Assembly: GCF_018361265.1 (NCBI RefSeq)
Contig: NZ_JAFLNH010000001.1
Coordinates: 620,001 to 684,000, forward strand
Direction: 5' to 3'
From: Mycobacterium sp. SM1
GTDB taxonomy: Bacteria; Actinomycetota; Actinomycetes; Mycobacteriales; Mycobacteriaceae
Length of the DNA stretch: 64,000 nucleotides
Positions 31,617 through 44,067 of this stretch are shown one piece after another. A model generated the notes under the pieces. That model was not told the origin of the DNA, made no database searches, and was given only the letters and a program-made list of their open reading frames with translations. The position numbers and the translations under genes were made by a program. Numbering within the stretch: position 1 is the first letter of the stretch; each line of letters begins with the position of its first letter.

Positions 31617-32771
31617 GTGATGCCTGAAATTCCCTCCGTTGCTGAGGACCTGAGTACCGCTGTTCGTGCCGCCCTGGCCAAGGTGATCGACCCCGAGTTG
31701 CGCCGCCCGATCACCGAACTCGGAATGGTCAAAAGTGTGGAGGTTGGCTCCGACGGCGACGTGCACGTCGGGATTTACCTGACCATTGCCGGCTGCCCGA
31801 AGAAGACGGAAATCAGGGAGCGCGTCACCGAAGTGGTTGCCGACGTCCCTGGCACCCGCGCGGTGAAAGTCAGCCTGGACGTGATGAGCGAGCAGCAACG
31901 TACCGAGCTGCGCCAAAAATTGCGCGGCAACACCCGCGAGCCCGTCATCCCATTTGCACAACCCGGCTCGCTGACTCGGGTGTACGCTGTCGCCTCTGGC
32001 AAAGGTGGCGTCGGTAAGTCCACAGTGACCGTCAACCTGGCCGCGGCAATGGCTGCGCGCGGCCTGTCGGTCGGGGTGCTCGACGCCGATATACACGGAC
32101 ACTCCATTCCCCGAATGATGGGCACCACCGAGCGGCCCACCCAGGTCGAGTCGATGATCCTGCCACCGATTGCCCATGAGGTGAAGGTCATCTCGATAGC
32201 GCAATTCACCCAGGGCAACACTCCGGTGGTCTGGCGGGGTCCAATGCTGCATCGGGCGCTGCAGCAGTTCCTGGCGGACGTCTACTGGGGGGATCTGGAC
32301 GTGCTGCTCCTCGATCTGCCGCCAGGTACCGGCGATGTAGCTATATCGGTGGCTCAGCTGATACCCAACGCGGTAATCCTGGTGGTAACCACCCCACAGC
32401 TCGCCGCGGCCGAGGTAGCCGAACGGGCGGGCAGTATCGCACTGCAGACGCGGCAACGCATCGCCGGCGTCGTGGAAAACATGTCATGGCTGGTACTGCC
32501 GGACGGGTCAAAACTGCAGGTGTTTGGCGAAGGAGGCGGTCAGCAGGTCGCCGAGCGGCTCTCACGGGCCGTCGGTGCCGATGTCCCGCTGTTGGGCCAG
32601 ATCCCGCTTGATCCCGCCCTGGTGGCCGCTGGCGACGCCGGCGTGCCGATGGTGCTGAGTGCGCCCGACTCTGCTGCGGGCAAGGCACTCCTCAGCATCG
32701 CCGACGGCTTGTCCGTGCAGCGTCGTGGACTAGCCGGAATGCCCCTGCGCCTGGACCCGACACGGCGTTAA
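31617..32771 (+). CDS. mrp: Mrp/NBP35-type P-loop ATPase, Fe-S carrier family
   Basis: 384 residues (ATG at 31620 is an equal alternative to GTG 31617). An N-terminal MIP18/DUF59 domain (about 5-90: LAKVIDPELRRPITELGMV) precedes the ParA-like ATPase with deviant Walker A GKGGVGKST (128-136), DADIHGHSIPRMMG and LLLDLPPGTGD. The CxxC that carries the bridging Fe-S cluster in most Mrp proteins is replaced here (ENMSWLVLPDGSKLQVFG), as I recall for M. tuberculosis Mrp too. H37Rv Rv1225c-Rv1228 between mrp and tatB are absent. Confidence 0.92.
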   Translation: MMPEIPSVAEDLSTAVRAALAKVIDPELRRPITELGMVKSVEVGSDGDVHVGIYLTIAGCPKKTEIRERVTEVVADVPGTRAVKVSLDVMSEQQRTELRQKLRGNTREPVIPFAQPGSLTRVYAVASGKGGVGKSTVTVNLAAAMAARGLSVGVLDADIHGHSIPRMMGTTERPTQVESMILPPIAHEVKVISIAQFTQGNTPVVWRGPMLHRALQQFLADVYWGDLDVLLLDLPPGTGDVAISVAQLIPNAVILVVTTPQLAAAEVAERAGSIALQTRQRIAGVVENMSWLVLPDGSKLQVFGEGGGQQVAERLSRAVGADVPLLGQIPLDPALVAAGDAGVPMVLSAPDSAAGKALLSIADGLSVQRRGLAGMPLRLDPTRR

Positions 32772-32815
32772 CCTGGCTACTTCCCCGCGCCGTTCCGTCC
32801 CGCATCCTCGCCGGC

Positions 32816-33226
32816 TCAAGTGGCGTCGATGTCAAACGGAGCGGGCTCGTCGCCACGGCGGTCGGGTGCCGTCGGCGCGGGCTCTCCTGGCTGAGGCACG
32901 ACCGGCGGAACGCCCCTGCCCGTGTCGTCGACCGGAAGGTCGAACGCGAGCAGGGAGTCATCGCCGTCAAGTAGATGCTTGGTCAGCATGGCGCGCGGCG
33001 TCATACCGCGTAGCTTTTGCAGCTCACGCAGCGGCTCCCGCAGGTCGTCGAATTCGGGCCCGATGTCCTCGCGAAGCTGGCTGGTCACACCGCTGATATA
33101 GTTGCGAGCCTGCCGCAGCGCGTTAGCCGTCCATCGAATCGCACCCGGCAGCCGCTCCGGCCCAAGGACTACCAGGCCTACCACCAACAGTACGAGCAAT
33201 TCCCCCCAGCCCACGTTGGCGAACAC
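32816..33226 (-). CDS. tatB: Sec-independent translocase subunit TatB
   Basis: 136 residues, near the 131 of Rv1224. It begins [27 protein letters not shown]: a short periplasmic start, one membrane helix, then the hinge and the amphipathic helix ([16 protein letters not shown]). The C-terminal tail is Pro/Asp-rich. It recognises twin-arginine signal peptides with TatC. It starts 1 nt after the htrA stop, so it is likely cotranscribed in the sigE-rseA-htrA-tatB cluster. Confidence 0.94.
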   Translation of the reverse strand: MFANVGWGELLVLLVVGLVVLGPERLPGAIRWTANALRQARNYISGVTSQLREDIGPEFDDLREPLRELQKLRGMTPRAMLTKHLLDGDDSLLAFDLPVDDTGRGVPPVVPQPGEPAPTAPDRRGDEPAPFDIDAT

Positions 33227-33227
33227 C

Positions 33228-35191
<1,964 letters not shown>

Positions 35192-35279
35192 CGCAGCTCC
35201 TTTCGGTATCGCATCGGTTTGCGCAGCGATACCTCGAATGTAGCGCGTTGACCGGTGCCCGACACCGGTCACCAACAGC

Positions 35280-36080
35280 CTAAGCGCCCACCTGGTCGGC
35301 CCGGCTGACCAGGGAGTCTGGTGCATGCGAAGGCACACCATGCTCAGGATGCGAGGCTAGGTAGTCGCGCAGCGCCTGGCGCCCACGGTGAATACGGCTG
35401 CGCACAGTTCCGAGCTTCACGCCCAGGGTGGCACCGATTTCTTCGTAGGACAAGCCTTCGACATCGCAGAGCACCACCGCGGCGCGGAATTCCGGCGGCA
35501 ACGAATCCAGCGCCGCCTGCAGGTCCGGTCCAAGTCGCGAATCATGGTAAATCTGCTCGGGATTGGGATCGGCGGCGGGCACGCGATCGTAGTCTTCCGG
35601 AAGCGCTTCCATCCGGATGCGAGCGCGTCGGCGCGCCATGTCGAGGAACAAGTTGGTGGTGATGCGGTGCAGCCAGCCCTCGAATGTTCCGGGCTGGTAG
35701 TTTTGGACCGATCGGAAGACGCGGATGAAGGTCTCTTGAGTCAGGTCCTCAGCATCATGCTGGTTGCCGGATAGCCGATAGGCCAGTCGGTATACCCGGT
35801 CGGCGTGTTGGCGCACCAACTCATCCCACGAGGGCATAGTGGCCTTATCTCCGGTCGCGTCGAAAACGGCGGTACCGTACGGCTCGTCGGGTGCCTCCAC
35901 CCAATCGGTGCCGCGATACTGCCCGGCATGCGACATACTTGTCGGGCTCATCAACATGGTGATGATCAAATCCTCCGGACTGGGGTGGCCTTCCAAGCTC
36001 TCTGGGTTTGGCAACTGCTCACCGCGCGTAACGCCCGGTCGCCATGACGTATTCCCGGGGCAGCATTGCGCACCTTCCAT
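35280..36080 (-). CDS. sigE: ECF sigma factor SigE
   Basis: 266 residues. Region 2 ([39 protein letters not shown]) and region 4 ([38 protein letters not shown]) are intact and nearly identical to Rv1221. The N-terminal 65 residues and the last 20 differ. Shorter starts are plausible (for example the Met of MSPTSMSH), as translation of sigE from several starts is known. It controls the surface-stress regulon, including htrA. Confidence 0.94.
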   Translation of the reverse strand: MEGAQCCPGNTSWRPGVTRGEQLPNPESLEGHPSPEDLIITMLMSPTSMSHAGQYRGTDWVEAPDEPYGTAVFDATGDKATMPSWDELVRQHADRVYRLAYRLSGNQHDAEDLTQETFIRVFRSVQNYQPGTFEGWLHRITTNLFLDMARRRARIRMEALPEDYDRVPAADPNPEQIYHDSRLGPDLQAALDSLPPEFRAAVVLCDVEGLSYEEIGATLGVKLGTVRSRIHRGRQALRDYLASHPEHGVPSHAPDSLVSRADQVGA

Positions 36081-36124
36081 GCAGATACCGTTGCGTATCG
36101 GCGTGTGGACCGTATGTGATCGAA

Positions 36125-36143
36125 CTGAACTTTCGCTGAGAAA
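36125..36143 (-). promoter_or_regulatory. possible MprA-type direct repeat upstream of sigE
   Basis: On the minus strand the stretch reads TTTCTCAG, CGAAAG, TTCAG, about 45-65 nt upstream of the sigE ATG. Tandem TCTCAG-like elements are bound by MprA, a known direct regulator of sigE, but the match here is loose. Confidence 0.25.
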
Positions 36144-36295
36144 CCGGCCCCGATGACATTAGGCCGTGTTGTCTCAGTATGACAGGAATCGCCATACGCT
36201 TCCCGGTCGGGGCGGTGAATAGCGAGTGAATTGACCATCTGCGGAATCGGGCGCGCCTGCCCGGCGCCAGCGCCAGCGGGACTTACGCTGCGGGC

Positions 36296-36961
36296 ATGGC
36301 CAGCATCGACCACACGCTCGGGGAGACGCCCCTCGCTCGTGCCGAGGCCCTCGCCGCTCACGCTGAAGGGTCGATATTTGAGGATGCGATCCTGGCGGCG
36401 GCCCGCGACCGGGCCCTGGACATCGGAGCCGGGGCGGTCACGCCCGCGGTCGGTGCCCTGCTAAGCGTGCTGGCCAAGCTCAGCGGGGGCAAGGCTGTTG
36501 TCGAGGTGGGTACCGGAGCGGGGGTTAGCGGGCTGTGGTTGTTATCGGGCATGAGTGACGACGGGGTGTTGACCACGATCGACATCGAGCCCGAGTATCA
36601 GCGCATCGCAAAGCAGGCGTTCTGCCAGGCCGGCATCGGGCCATCGCGCACGCGGCTGATCAGCGGCCGCGCCCAACAGGTGCTGACCCGGCTGGCCGAT
36701 GAGTCGTATGACCTGGTTTTCATCGACGCCGACCCGATCGACCAGCCCGACTACGTCGTCGAAGCCGTGCGGCTGCTACGGCCGGGCGGTGTCGTCGTCG
36801 TCCATGGTGCCGCGCTGGGCGGGCGCGCCGGCGATCCCACAGCGCACGACGCCGACGTGACAGCGGTCCGCGAGGCGGCGCGGCTCATCGCCGAGGACGA
36901 GCGGCTCACTCCGGCCTTGGTGCCACTCGGCGACGGCCTGCTGGCGGCTGTGCGCGACTGA
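36296..36961 (+). CDS. SAM-dependent O-methyltransferase (Rv1220c-like)
   Basis: 221 residues. Class I methyltransferase with the SAM motif [16 protein letters not shown] (about 66-81), acidic [10 protein letters not shown], and the metal-site region LVFIDADP typical of catechol-OMT-like family 3 enzymes. The methyl acceptor is unknown. It is divergent from sigE with 215 bp between the starts. Confidence 0.9.
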   Translation: MASIDHTLGETPLARAEALAAHAEGSIFEDAILAAARDRALDIGAGAVTPAVGALLSVLAKLSGGKAVVEVGTGAGVSGLWLLSGMSDDGVLTTIDIEPEYQRIAKQAFCQAGIGPSRTRLISGRAQQVLTRLADESYDLVFIDADPIDQPDYVVEAVRLLRPGGVVVVHGAALGGRAGDPTAHDADVTAVREAARLIAEDERLTPALVPLGDGLLAAVRD

Positions 36962-37030
36962 CGACCCTTACGGATTCCTGACGGTGCGTCTCCTTGACCG
37001 CGGACTGAACGAACGTTTAGTGTCCCGAAC

Positions 37031-37684
37031 ATGCGTTCAGCCGATCTGACCGCGGCCGCCCGAATCCGCGACGCGGCTATCGAGCAGTTCGGCCAGCATG
37101 GCTTCGACGTCGGTCTGCGGACCATCGCCAAGGCGGCGGGCGTGAGCGCGGCATTGGTCATCCACCATTACGGCTCCAAGGAGGGCCTGCGCAAAGCCTG
37201 CGACGACTATGTCGCCGAGGAAATCCGCAGCAGCAAGTCGGAAGCGATGCGGTCCACAGATCCGGGCACCTGGCTTGCGGCGCTGGCCGAAATCGATTCC
37301 TACGCGCCGCTGATGGGCTATCTGGTGCGCAGTATGCAGTCGGGCGGCGAGCTGGCGAAAACGTTGTGGCGAAGGATGATCGATGACGCCGAAGCGTACC
37401 TCGACGAAGGGGTCCGCGCCGGAACACTCAAGCCCAGCCGCAACCCCCGGGCACGGGCCAGGTATCTGGCCATCACCGGTGGCGGCGGCTTCCTGCTCTA
37501 TCTGCAGATGCACGAAAACCCGACCGACCTGCGCGCGGTGCTGCGCGACTACGCCCGCGACATGCTGATGCCGTCACTCGAGGTCTACACCAACGGCCTA
37601 ATGGCCGACAGCACGATGTATGACGCATTCCTCGCGGAAGCCACGAAAGAAGGAGAATCCCATGACAGCGGTATCGCGATCTGA
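37031..37684 (+). CDS. TetR-family repressor (Rv1219c-like)
   Basis: 217 residues. The N-terminal HTH is AARIRDAAIEQFGQHGFDVG followed by GVSAALVIHHYGSKEGLRKACD. In M. tuberculosis Rv1219c represses the adjacent Rv1218c-Rv1217c efflux operon. The same gene order is kept, and its 3' end overlaps the ATPase start by 23 nt, so it is cotranscribed with the operon it should control. Confidence 0.9.
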   Translation: MRSADLTAAARIRDAAIEQFGQHGFDVGLRTIAKAAGVSAALVIHHYGSKEGLRKACDDYVAEEIRSSKSEAMRSTDPGTWLAALAEIDSYAPLMGYLVRSMQSGGELAKTLWRRMIDDAEAYLDEGVRAGTLKPSRNPRARARYLAITGGGGFLLYLQMHENPTDLRAVLRDYARDMLMPSLEVYTNGLMADSTMYDAFLAEATKEGESHDSGIAI

Positions 37685-38610
37685 CCACGCCGGCGTGGCA
37701 ATCGAAATCCATGGCCTGAGAAAGTCTTTCGGGCCAGTGCGGGAGCTGGACGGGTTGGAGTTGACGGTACGCGAGGCGAGGTACACGGCTTTCTGGGCCC
37801 GAACGGCGCCGGCAAGTCGACGACCATCCGCATCCTGCTCGGGGTGGTCAGGGCCGACGGCGGGATCGCCCGGCTGCTGGGTGGCGACCCGTGGACCGAC
37901 GCCGTTGAATTGCATCGCCAGATTGCTTACGTGCCGGGCGATGTGACCCTGTGGCCTAATCTCACCGGCGGCGAGACCATCGACTTGCTGGCCCGCATGC
38001 GCGGCGGCTGTGACGAGAAGCTGCGCGATGAGTTGATCGAACGCTTCGACTTGGACCCGCGCACGAAGGCTCGCTCCTACTCGAAGGGCAATAGGCAGAA
38101 GGTCTCTTTGATTTCAGCCTTTTCGTCGCGTGCACGGCTACTGCTGCTCGATGAGCCGAGCAGCGGACTGGAGACCCCTTGATGGAGAACGTCTTTCAGC
38201 AATGCGTCGGTGAGGCCCGCGACCGCGGCGTGACGGTTTTGCTGTCGAGCCACAACCTGGCCGAAACCGAGGCGCTGTGTGACCGACTAACCATCATCCG
38301 GGCCGGCAAGACGGTCGAAAGCGGCTCGCTGAAATCCATGCGGCACTTGAGCCGCACCTCCATCAAAGCCGAGATGTTATGTGCCCCAGGCGATCTCACG
38401 CGGATCAAGGGCGTTGAAGATGTCAGCGTCGAGGGCCACACGGTGCGTGCCCACGTCGACAGCGAGAGCCTGGGCGAGCTGATACGGGTCCTCGGCGACG
38501 CCGGGGTGCGCAGCCTGGTCAGCCAGCCACCGACCCTGGAAGAGCTCTTCTTACGCCACTACGGCATCGACGGCCAGCGGGCGCGCCGCGAGCACGAGGT
38601 TTCGGCATGA
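37662..38610 (+). pseudogene. ABC exporter ATPase (Rv1218c-like), two frameshifts
   Basis: ATG at 37662 with GAAGGAGA upstream. The frame is good to about 37775, where one G is missing; the next frame then gives [19 protein letters not shown] (Walker A) up to [11 protein letters not shown] (Walker B). At about 38171-38174 two bases (GA) are extra, creating a stop at 38180; the third frame continues with [16 protein letters not shown] to TGA at 38610. All core motifs survive, so the decay is recent or reflects sequencing error. The full product would be about 316 residues. If real, the exporter lacks its motor. Confidence 0.88.
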
Positions 38611-40241
38611 GCGCGATCACCCTCGACCGGCCACAACGGCCTGCCCACCACGCGCCTCAACGCCAAGGATCGAACTTTTCGGGAACACTCGGCCTGTTGC
38701 GGCTGTACTTGCGCCGCGACCGCATCGTGCTGCCGCCCTGGGTCATGCTGCTGTCGGTGCCGCTGGCCACCGTGTACGTCGGGAGCATCGAAAAGGTCTA
38801 TCCGGACCAGGCCGCCCGCGACGCGTTCGCGGCCTCGATCATGGCCAGCCCGGCTCAGCGAGCACTCTACGGGCAGGTCTACGCGGACAACCTGGGAGCC
38901 GTCGGCATCTGGAAAGCCGGAATGTTCCACTTGCTCATCGCGATCGCGGTGATCCTCACCGTGATCCGCCATACCCGCGCCGACGAGGAGACCGGTCGCA
39001 CCGAATTGGTCGATTCGGCGGCGGTCGGCCGGTGTGCCAGTTTGACCGCCGCACTGCTGTTGTCGTTCGGGGCGTCGGTCATCACCGGCGTGATCGGCGC
39101 CGCGGGGCTGCTTACCACCGACGTTCCGCACAGCGGGTCGCTGGCTTTCGGCGCGGCGCTGGCCGCATCCGGTCTGGTGTTCACCGCTGTGGCTGCGGTG
39201 GCGGCGCAGCTCTCGCCGAGTGCGCGGTTCACCCGCGGCGCGGCCTTTGCGGTGCTGGCGGTCGCCTGCACGCTCCGCGCCGTCGGTGACGCGGGCTCGG
39301 GCAGCCTGTCGTGGTTGTCACCGCTGGGCTGGTCGCTGCAGGTGCGGCCGTACGCCGGAGACCGCTGGTGGGTGCTGGCGTTGCATCTGGTGACAACCGT
39401 CGCGCTCACCGTCATGGCCTACCTGCTGCTGGCGCGACGGGACGTCGGCGCGGGAATGATCGCCGAACGTCCCGGCGCCGGTGCGGCGGGCTGGTCGCTG
39501 CGCGGTACCGGCGGCCTGGCATGGCGGCTGGACCGAGGTGCAGTGCTGATTTGGACAGTGGGGCTGTGCCTGTTCGGGTTGCTGGTCGGCAACGTCGTGC
39601 ATGGCATCGGCGAGGAGGTGGGCAGCTCCGCTGCGCGCGACATCGTGGTGCGGATGGGCGGCACCAGCGCGCTGGAGCAGGCCTTCATCGCGGTGGCATT
39701 CTGCATGCTGGGCATGGCAGCCGCCGCGTTCGCCGTCCCGCTTAGCCAGGAAGAGAACAGCCAGCGGGCCGAAACGCTGCTGGGCGGTGCGGTTGGCCGA
39801 AACCGTTGGCTGGCAACGTATCTGGGCATTGCGCCGGCCGGACCGGCGGTCGCGATACTGGTCGCTGGGCTGGCGGCGGGACTTACGTACGGCGTCGCCG
39901 CCGGCGATATCGCCGGCAAGCTCTCCACAGTCCTCGGCACCGCGGCGGTACAGCTGCCCGCCGTGTGGCTGCTCGCCGCGGTGACGGTTGCCTTGTTCGG
40001 TGTGGTACCGCGGTTCACGCCGGCGGCTTGGGGTGTGCTGGTCGGGTTTATCGCGGTGTACCTGCTCGGCTCGCTGTCGGGTGCTCCGCAGTGGGTGCTC
40101 GACCTCGAACCCTTCGCGCACATCCCGCGGGTCGGTGGCGGCGACTTCAGTGCCGTTCCACCGCTCTGGCTCCTGGCGATCGACACGGCACTGATTGCGC
40201 TGGGATCCATCGCCTTTCGGCGCCGCGACATACGGAACTGA
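38607..40241 (+). CDS. ABC exporter membrane protein (Rv1217c-like)
   Basis: 544 residues, near the 548 of Rv1217c. About twelve hydrophobic helices in two similar halves, each starting with a short cytoplasmic segment ([18 protein letters not shown] and [17 protein letters not shown]). It overlaps the ATPase end by 4 nt (ATGA). In M. tuberculosis the pair is a multidrug efflux pump. Here the ATPase is frameshifted, so function depends on whether that lesion is real. Confidence 0.88.
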   Translation: MSAITLDRPQRPAHHAPQRQGSNFSGTLGLLRLYLRRDRIVLPPWVMLLSVPLATVYVGSIEKVYPDQAARDAFAASIMASPAQRALYGQVYADNLGAVGIWKAGMFHLLIAIAVILTVIRHTRADEETGRTELVDSAAVGRCASLTAALLLSFGASVITGVIGAAGLLTTDVPHSGSLAFGAALAASGLVFTAVAAVAAQLSPSARFTRGAAFAVLAVACTLRAVGDAGSGSLSWLSPLGWSLQVRPYAGDRWWVLALHLVTTVALTVMAYLLLARRDVGAGMIAERPGAGAAGWSLRGTGGLAWRLDRGAVLIWTVGLCLFGLLVGNVVHGIGEEVGSSAARDIVVRMGGTSALEQAFIAVAFCMLGMAAAAFAVPLSQEENSQRAETLLGGAVGRNRWLATYLGIAPAGPAVAILVAGLAAGLTYGVAAGDIAGKLSTVLGTAAVQLPAVWLLAAVTVALFGVVPRFTPAAWGVLVGFIAVYLLGSLSGAPQWVLDLEPFAHIPRVGGGDFSAVPPLWLLAIDTALIALGSIAFRRRDIRN

Positions 40242-40251
40242 GGAGGCTGTC

Positions 40252-40926
40252 ATGAAACCACTTGGCAAAGGAGTAGTTTCAGCAGCTTTGGGCATCGCGG
40301 CCTTCGGATTGATGCTGTTCCTGCCGGCATGGACGTTCCAGTACTGGCAGGCGTGGGCGTTCCTGGCTGTATTCGCCCTCTCGACGTGGATCCCGAGCAT
40401 CTACTTGGTTCGGACGAACCCGGCCGCACTTGAGCGCCGCATGCATGCGGGGCCGTTTTCGGAGACGAGGATGGTGGAGAAGATCATCATCTCTGCCGTG
40501 TTCCTCTTGTTCGTGGCAATGATGGTGGTCAGCGCCCTCGATCATCGCTTCGGCTGGTCGTCGGTGCCGACGACGGTCTGCCTGGTCGGTGATGTTCTGG
40601 TGGCGCTCGGACTTGGGCTGGCGATGCTGGTCGTCATCCAGAACAGTTACGCGGCCGCCAACATCACCGTCGAGGCGGAACAGAAGGTGGTCACCACCGG
40701 GCTGTACGGCATCGTCCGGCACCCGATGTATGTCGGCAACGTGATCTTGATGCTGGGCGTACCGCTCGCCTTGGGGTCGTATTGGGGACTCGTCTTCCTC
40801 ATCCCGGGACTGGCCGCTCTTGTCCTGCGCATCCGCGACGAAGAACAGGTCCTCGAAAACGAATTAGCCGGATACGACGAATACCGGAAGAAGGTGCACC
40901 ACCGCTTGGTGCCCTTTATCTGGTAG
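40252..40926 (+). CDS. ICMT/PEMT-family membrane methyltransferase (Rv1216c-like)
   Basis: 224 residues, the same length as Rv1216c. Five or six helices. The C-terminal GLYGIVRHPMYVGNVILMLG and RIRDEEQVLENELAGYDEYR carry the RHPxY and EE motifs that bind SAM in isoprenylcysteine methyltransferase-like proteins. GAGGAGG lies 10 nt before ATG 40252. The acceptor is unknown, perhaps a lipid. It follows the ABC permease by 10 nt and is likely in the same operon. Confidence 0.86.
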   Translation: MKPLGKGVVSAALGIAAFGLMLFLPAWTFQYWQAWAFLAVFALSTWIPSIYLVRTNPAALERRMHAGPFSETRMVEKIIISAVFLLFVAMMVVSALDHRFGWSSVPTTVCLVGDVLVALGLGLAMLVVIQNSYAAANITVEAEQKVVTTGLYGIVRHPMYVGNVILMLGVPLALGSYWGLVFLIPGLAALVLRIRDEEQVLENELAGYDEYRKKVHHRLVPFIW

Positions 40927-40961
40927 GCCGATCTACCCCGACGCGACCTAAGGTATTGGGC

Positions 40962-42615
40962 ATGGCCCGACAACCCGTGCCTGCACTGGACCGGCCATGG
41001 CGCCGCTCCGGCGCGGTCCGTTATGCGCTGTCCCGGCTGCGCGGCATCGCCAAGCCACCGATCACCGTCACCGATCCCCCCGCCGACATCGTCGTCGACC
41101 GCGACGTCGAAATCCGAATGCGCGATGGAACCCTATTGCGGGCCAATGTCTTTCGCAGTGCCGACGACGTTGGCCATCCGGTCGTGCTGAGTATCCACCC
41201 GTACGGCAAGGACAACTTGCCGACTCGGCGGGGTAAGTGGTGGACCTACCCGCGGCAATATCGCATTCTGCGCCAGCCGGATCCGGTCACCTTCTCGGCG
41301 CTGACCGGCTGGGAGGCTCCGGACCCGGCCTGGTGGGTGGCGCAGGGCTTCGCGGTGGTCAACGCCGACCTGCGCGGTTGCGGTCACTCCGGGGCACCGC
41401 CCAGTTGCTGTCGCAGCAGGAAGGCCAAGACACCTACGACGTCGTGCAGTGGGCGGCCGGCCAGCCGTGGAGCGACGGACGGGTGGTCATGCTCGGGGTG
41501 TCATATCTGGCGATCACCCAATACCGCGCCGCCGCGCTGCAGCCGCCGGGACTGCGGGCCATCTGCCCGTGGGAGGGTTTCACCGACATTTACCGGGATC
41601 TGGCGTTTCCCGGCGGTATTCGAGAAAAGGGCTTTACCCGGATCTGGGCGCTGGGAATACGTCGCACCACCCGGCAGGCGTACGACATCCTGCGGATGCA
41701 GGATGCCCACCCGCTGCGTGATGAGTTCTGGAGCTCGCTGGTGCCCGATCTGTCGGCGATCCGGGTGCCGATGCTGGTCTGCGGCAGCTTCTCCGACAAC
41801 AACTTGCACAGCCGCGGTTCCATCCGCGCGTTCACCCACGGTGGCTCCTCGCACGCTCAGCTGTACACCCATCGCGGCGGCAAGTGGTCGACCTTCTACT
41901 CCGGGCCCGCGCGCGCCGAACAACTAGTGTTCATCCGCGCCGCCCCGGACGGCGCACGCGACGCCCGTAGCGTTCGGCTCGAGGTGCACGAAGACCGTGA
42001 CACCGTCACAGCGGTCCGCGAAGAGAGCGAGTGGCCGCTGGCGCGCACCCGCTGGCGGCCACTGTATCTCGCCCGGCCTGGCATGTTAGCGACCCAGCAG
42101 GCGTCGACGCCGGGACGCATCACCTTCAAAACCCGTTCCCGCGCCGCGGCGTTCAGCTGGACAGTTCCCGACGATATCGAGCTGACCGGCCCCATGGCCG
42201 CACGGCTGTGGCTCGAATTGCACGGTTGCAACGACGTGAACCTGTTCGTCGGACTGGAGAAGTGGCGCAATGGACGGTTCGTCGGATTCGAAGGGTCATA
42301 CGGCTACGGCCGCGACCGGGTGACCAGCGGATGGCAGCGCGTGTCGCTGCGCGCACCGGATCCCGGGCTGTCGCAGCCATGGGAGCCCGTCCCAGCGTGC
42401 ACCTAGCCGCAGCCGCTGCGCGCCGGCGAAGTGGTCGCGGTCGATGTGGCGCTCGGTCCGTCGGCGACCCTGTTCCGCGCCGGAGAGCAGCTACGACTGC
42501 TCATCGCCGGCCGCTGGTTGTCGCCGCGCAACCCATTCACCGGCCAGTTCCCGGCCAACTATGTTCGATCACCGCGCGGTCGCACCATCTGCTGGTGCCA
42601 GAAATCCCGGCCTAG
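40962..42615 (+). pseudogene. CocE/NonD-family hydrolase (Rv1215c-like), at least three lesions
   Basis: It starts MARQPVPALDRPWRRSG at 40962. The first frame holds to about 41392 (NADLRGCGHSG), where one base is missing. The next frame gives the rest of the alpha/beta hydrolase: LLSQQEGQDTYDVVQWAAGQ, nucleophile motif LGVSYLAITQYRAA, and the C-terminal jelly-roll domain. A TAG at 42404-42406 interrupts PACT|PQPLRAGE where a Gln codon is expected. A further shift near 42560-42580 precedes the normal end HHLLVPEIPA and TAG at 42613-42615. Intact relatives hydrolyse acyl esters or peptides. Confidence 0.88.
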
Positions 42616-42621
42616 CAGGCC

Positions 42622-42677
42622 GAGCAGACGCAAAATCACCCGTTTCAGCAAGCAAACGGATGATTTTGCGTCTGCTC
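42622..42677. terminator. 56-bp near-perfect hairpin between convergent genes
   Basis: GAGCAGACGCAAAATCA at 42622-42638 pairs perfectly with TGATTTTGCGTCTGCTC at 42661-42677. Inside, CCGTTT (42640-42645) pairs with AAACGG (42654-42659) around an 8-nt loop, with one C/A mismatch between the stems. It lies between the hydrolase end and the glgC stop, a likely two-way terminator. T and A tracts are part of the stem. Confidence 0.85.
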
Positions 42678-42684
42678 GCGCGGA

Positions 42685-43899
42685 TTAGATCCAGACGCCC
42701 TTGCCGACCGCGACCACGCCGCCGGCGCTGATGGCGAAGCGTTCCCGGTCCTTCTCCAGATCCACTCCGACCATCTCGCCCGGCCCGACCACCACGTTCT
42801 TGTCCAGGATGGCGTGCCGCACCACCGCGCCGCGGCCAACCCGGGTGCCCGGCATGATCACGCTGTCTTCCACGATCGCGCCGTCGTCGACGACCACGTT
42901 CGACGACAGCACCGAGTGGCGCACCGAGGCTGCGGAGATGATGCTGCCTGCGCCTACGACCGATTCCTGAGCCGATCCACCCTTGACGAATTTAGCCGGT
43001 GCCAGATTCTCCATCGCGCCACGGATCGGCCAGCGCTTGTTGTAGAGGTTGAACACCGGGTGCACCGACACCAGATCCATGTGGGCGTCGTAAAACGCGT
43101 CCAGGGTCCCGACGTCACGCCAGTAACCGCGGTCACGGTCGGTGGCGCCGGGCACCTCGTTATCGGCGAAGTCGTAGACCGCGGCTAGCCCGTCGGCAAC
43201 CAGCCGCGGGATGATGTCACCGCCCATGTCGTGGTCGGAGCGGTCATCCTCGGCGTCGGCCCGGATAGCGTCGATCAGCACCTTGGTGGTGAAGATGTAG
43301 TTGCCCATCGAGACGAACGTGAACTCGGGGCTGTCCGGGGTTCCAGGGGGATCCATCGGCTTCTCGATGAAGCTGCGGATGCGCCCGGACTCGTCGGCAT
43401 CGAGACAACCGAACGCGCTCGCCTGCGCGCGTGGCACCCGAATGCCGGCCACCGTCGCCCCCGCCCCGCTTTCGATGTGAAACCGCACCATTTGCTCGGG
43501 GTCCATGCGATACACATGATCAGCCCCGAAAACCACGACGTAGTCCGGGTCTTCGTCGTAGATCAGATTGAGCGATTGGTAGATCGCGTCGGCCGAGCCG
43601 GTGTACCAGCGCGGGCCGAGGCGTTGCTGGGCCGGCACCGGGGTGATGTACTCACCGGCCAAACCCGACAGCCGCCAGTTCTGTGAGATGTGACGGTCTA
43701 GCGAGTGCGACTTGTATTGGGTCAGAACACAGATTCTCAGGTACCGGGCATTGACGAGATTCGACAGCACGAAGTCGATCAGCCGGTAGGCGCCGCCGAA
43801 GGGAACCGCGGGCTTGGCCCGGTCTGCGGTCAGCGGATAAAGCCTTTTGCCCTCCCCACCGGCCAGGACGATGCCCAGCACGTGCGGCGAGTCCCTCAT
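42685..43899 (-). CDS. glgC: ADP-glucose pyrophosphorylase GlgC
   Basis: 404 residues, the same length as Rv1213. N-terminal nucleotidyltransferase [20 protein letters not shown] with the allosteric/catalytic region [19 protein letters not shown], sugar-binding [10 protein letters not shown], and a C-terminal left-handed beta-helix ([19 protein letters not shown]). It makes ADP-glucose for GlgM and GlgA, feeding maltose-1-phosphate and alpha-glucan. Divergent from glgM. Confidence 0.97.
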   Translation of the reverse strand: MRDSPHVLGIVLAGGEGKRLYPLTADRAKPAVPFGGAYRLIDFVLSNLVNARYLRICVLTQYKSHSLDRHISQNWRLSGLAGEYITPVPAQQRLGPRWYTGSADAIYQSLNLIYDEDPDYVVVFGADHVYRMDPEQMVRFHIESGAGATVAGIRVPRAQASAFGCLDADESGRIRSFIEKPMDPPGTPDSPEFTFVSMGNYIFTTKVLIDAIRADAEDDRSDHDMGGDIIPRLVADGLAAVYDFADNEVPGATDRDRGYWRDVGTLDAFYDAHMDLVSVHPVFNLYNKRWPIRGAMENLAPAKFVKGGSAQESVVGAGSIISAASVRHSVLSSNVVVDDGAIVEDSVIMPGTRVGRGAVVRHAILDKNVVVGPGEMVGVDLEKDRERFAISAGGVVAVGKGVWI

Positions 43900-44067
43900 A
43901 AAACAAACCTATCGGCCGCCGAGAACCGTTGCCAGGGCAATCGGAGGATTGATCGCTGCGCGACGGCCTGTCGGTCAAGGTGTTTGGCTCGGTTGGACCG
44001 TCCTCTCCTTCGCAGCGCCGGGGCGCAGCCCTTCACAGAACTGCGCGGCGCCCTTTAGCGTTCCGGT

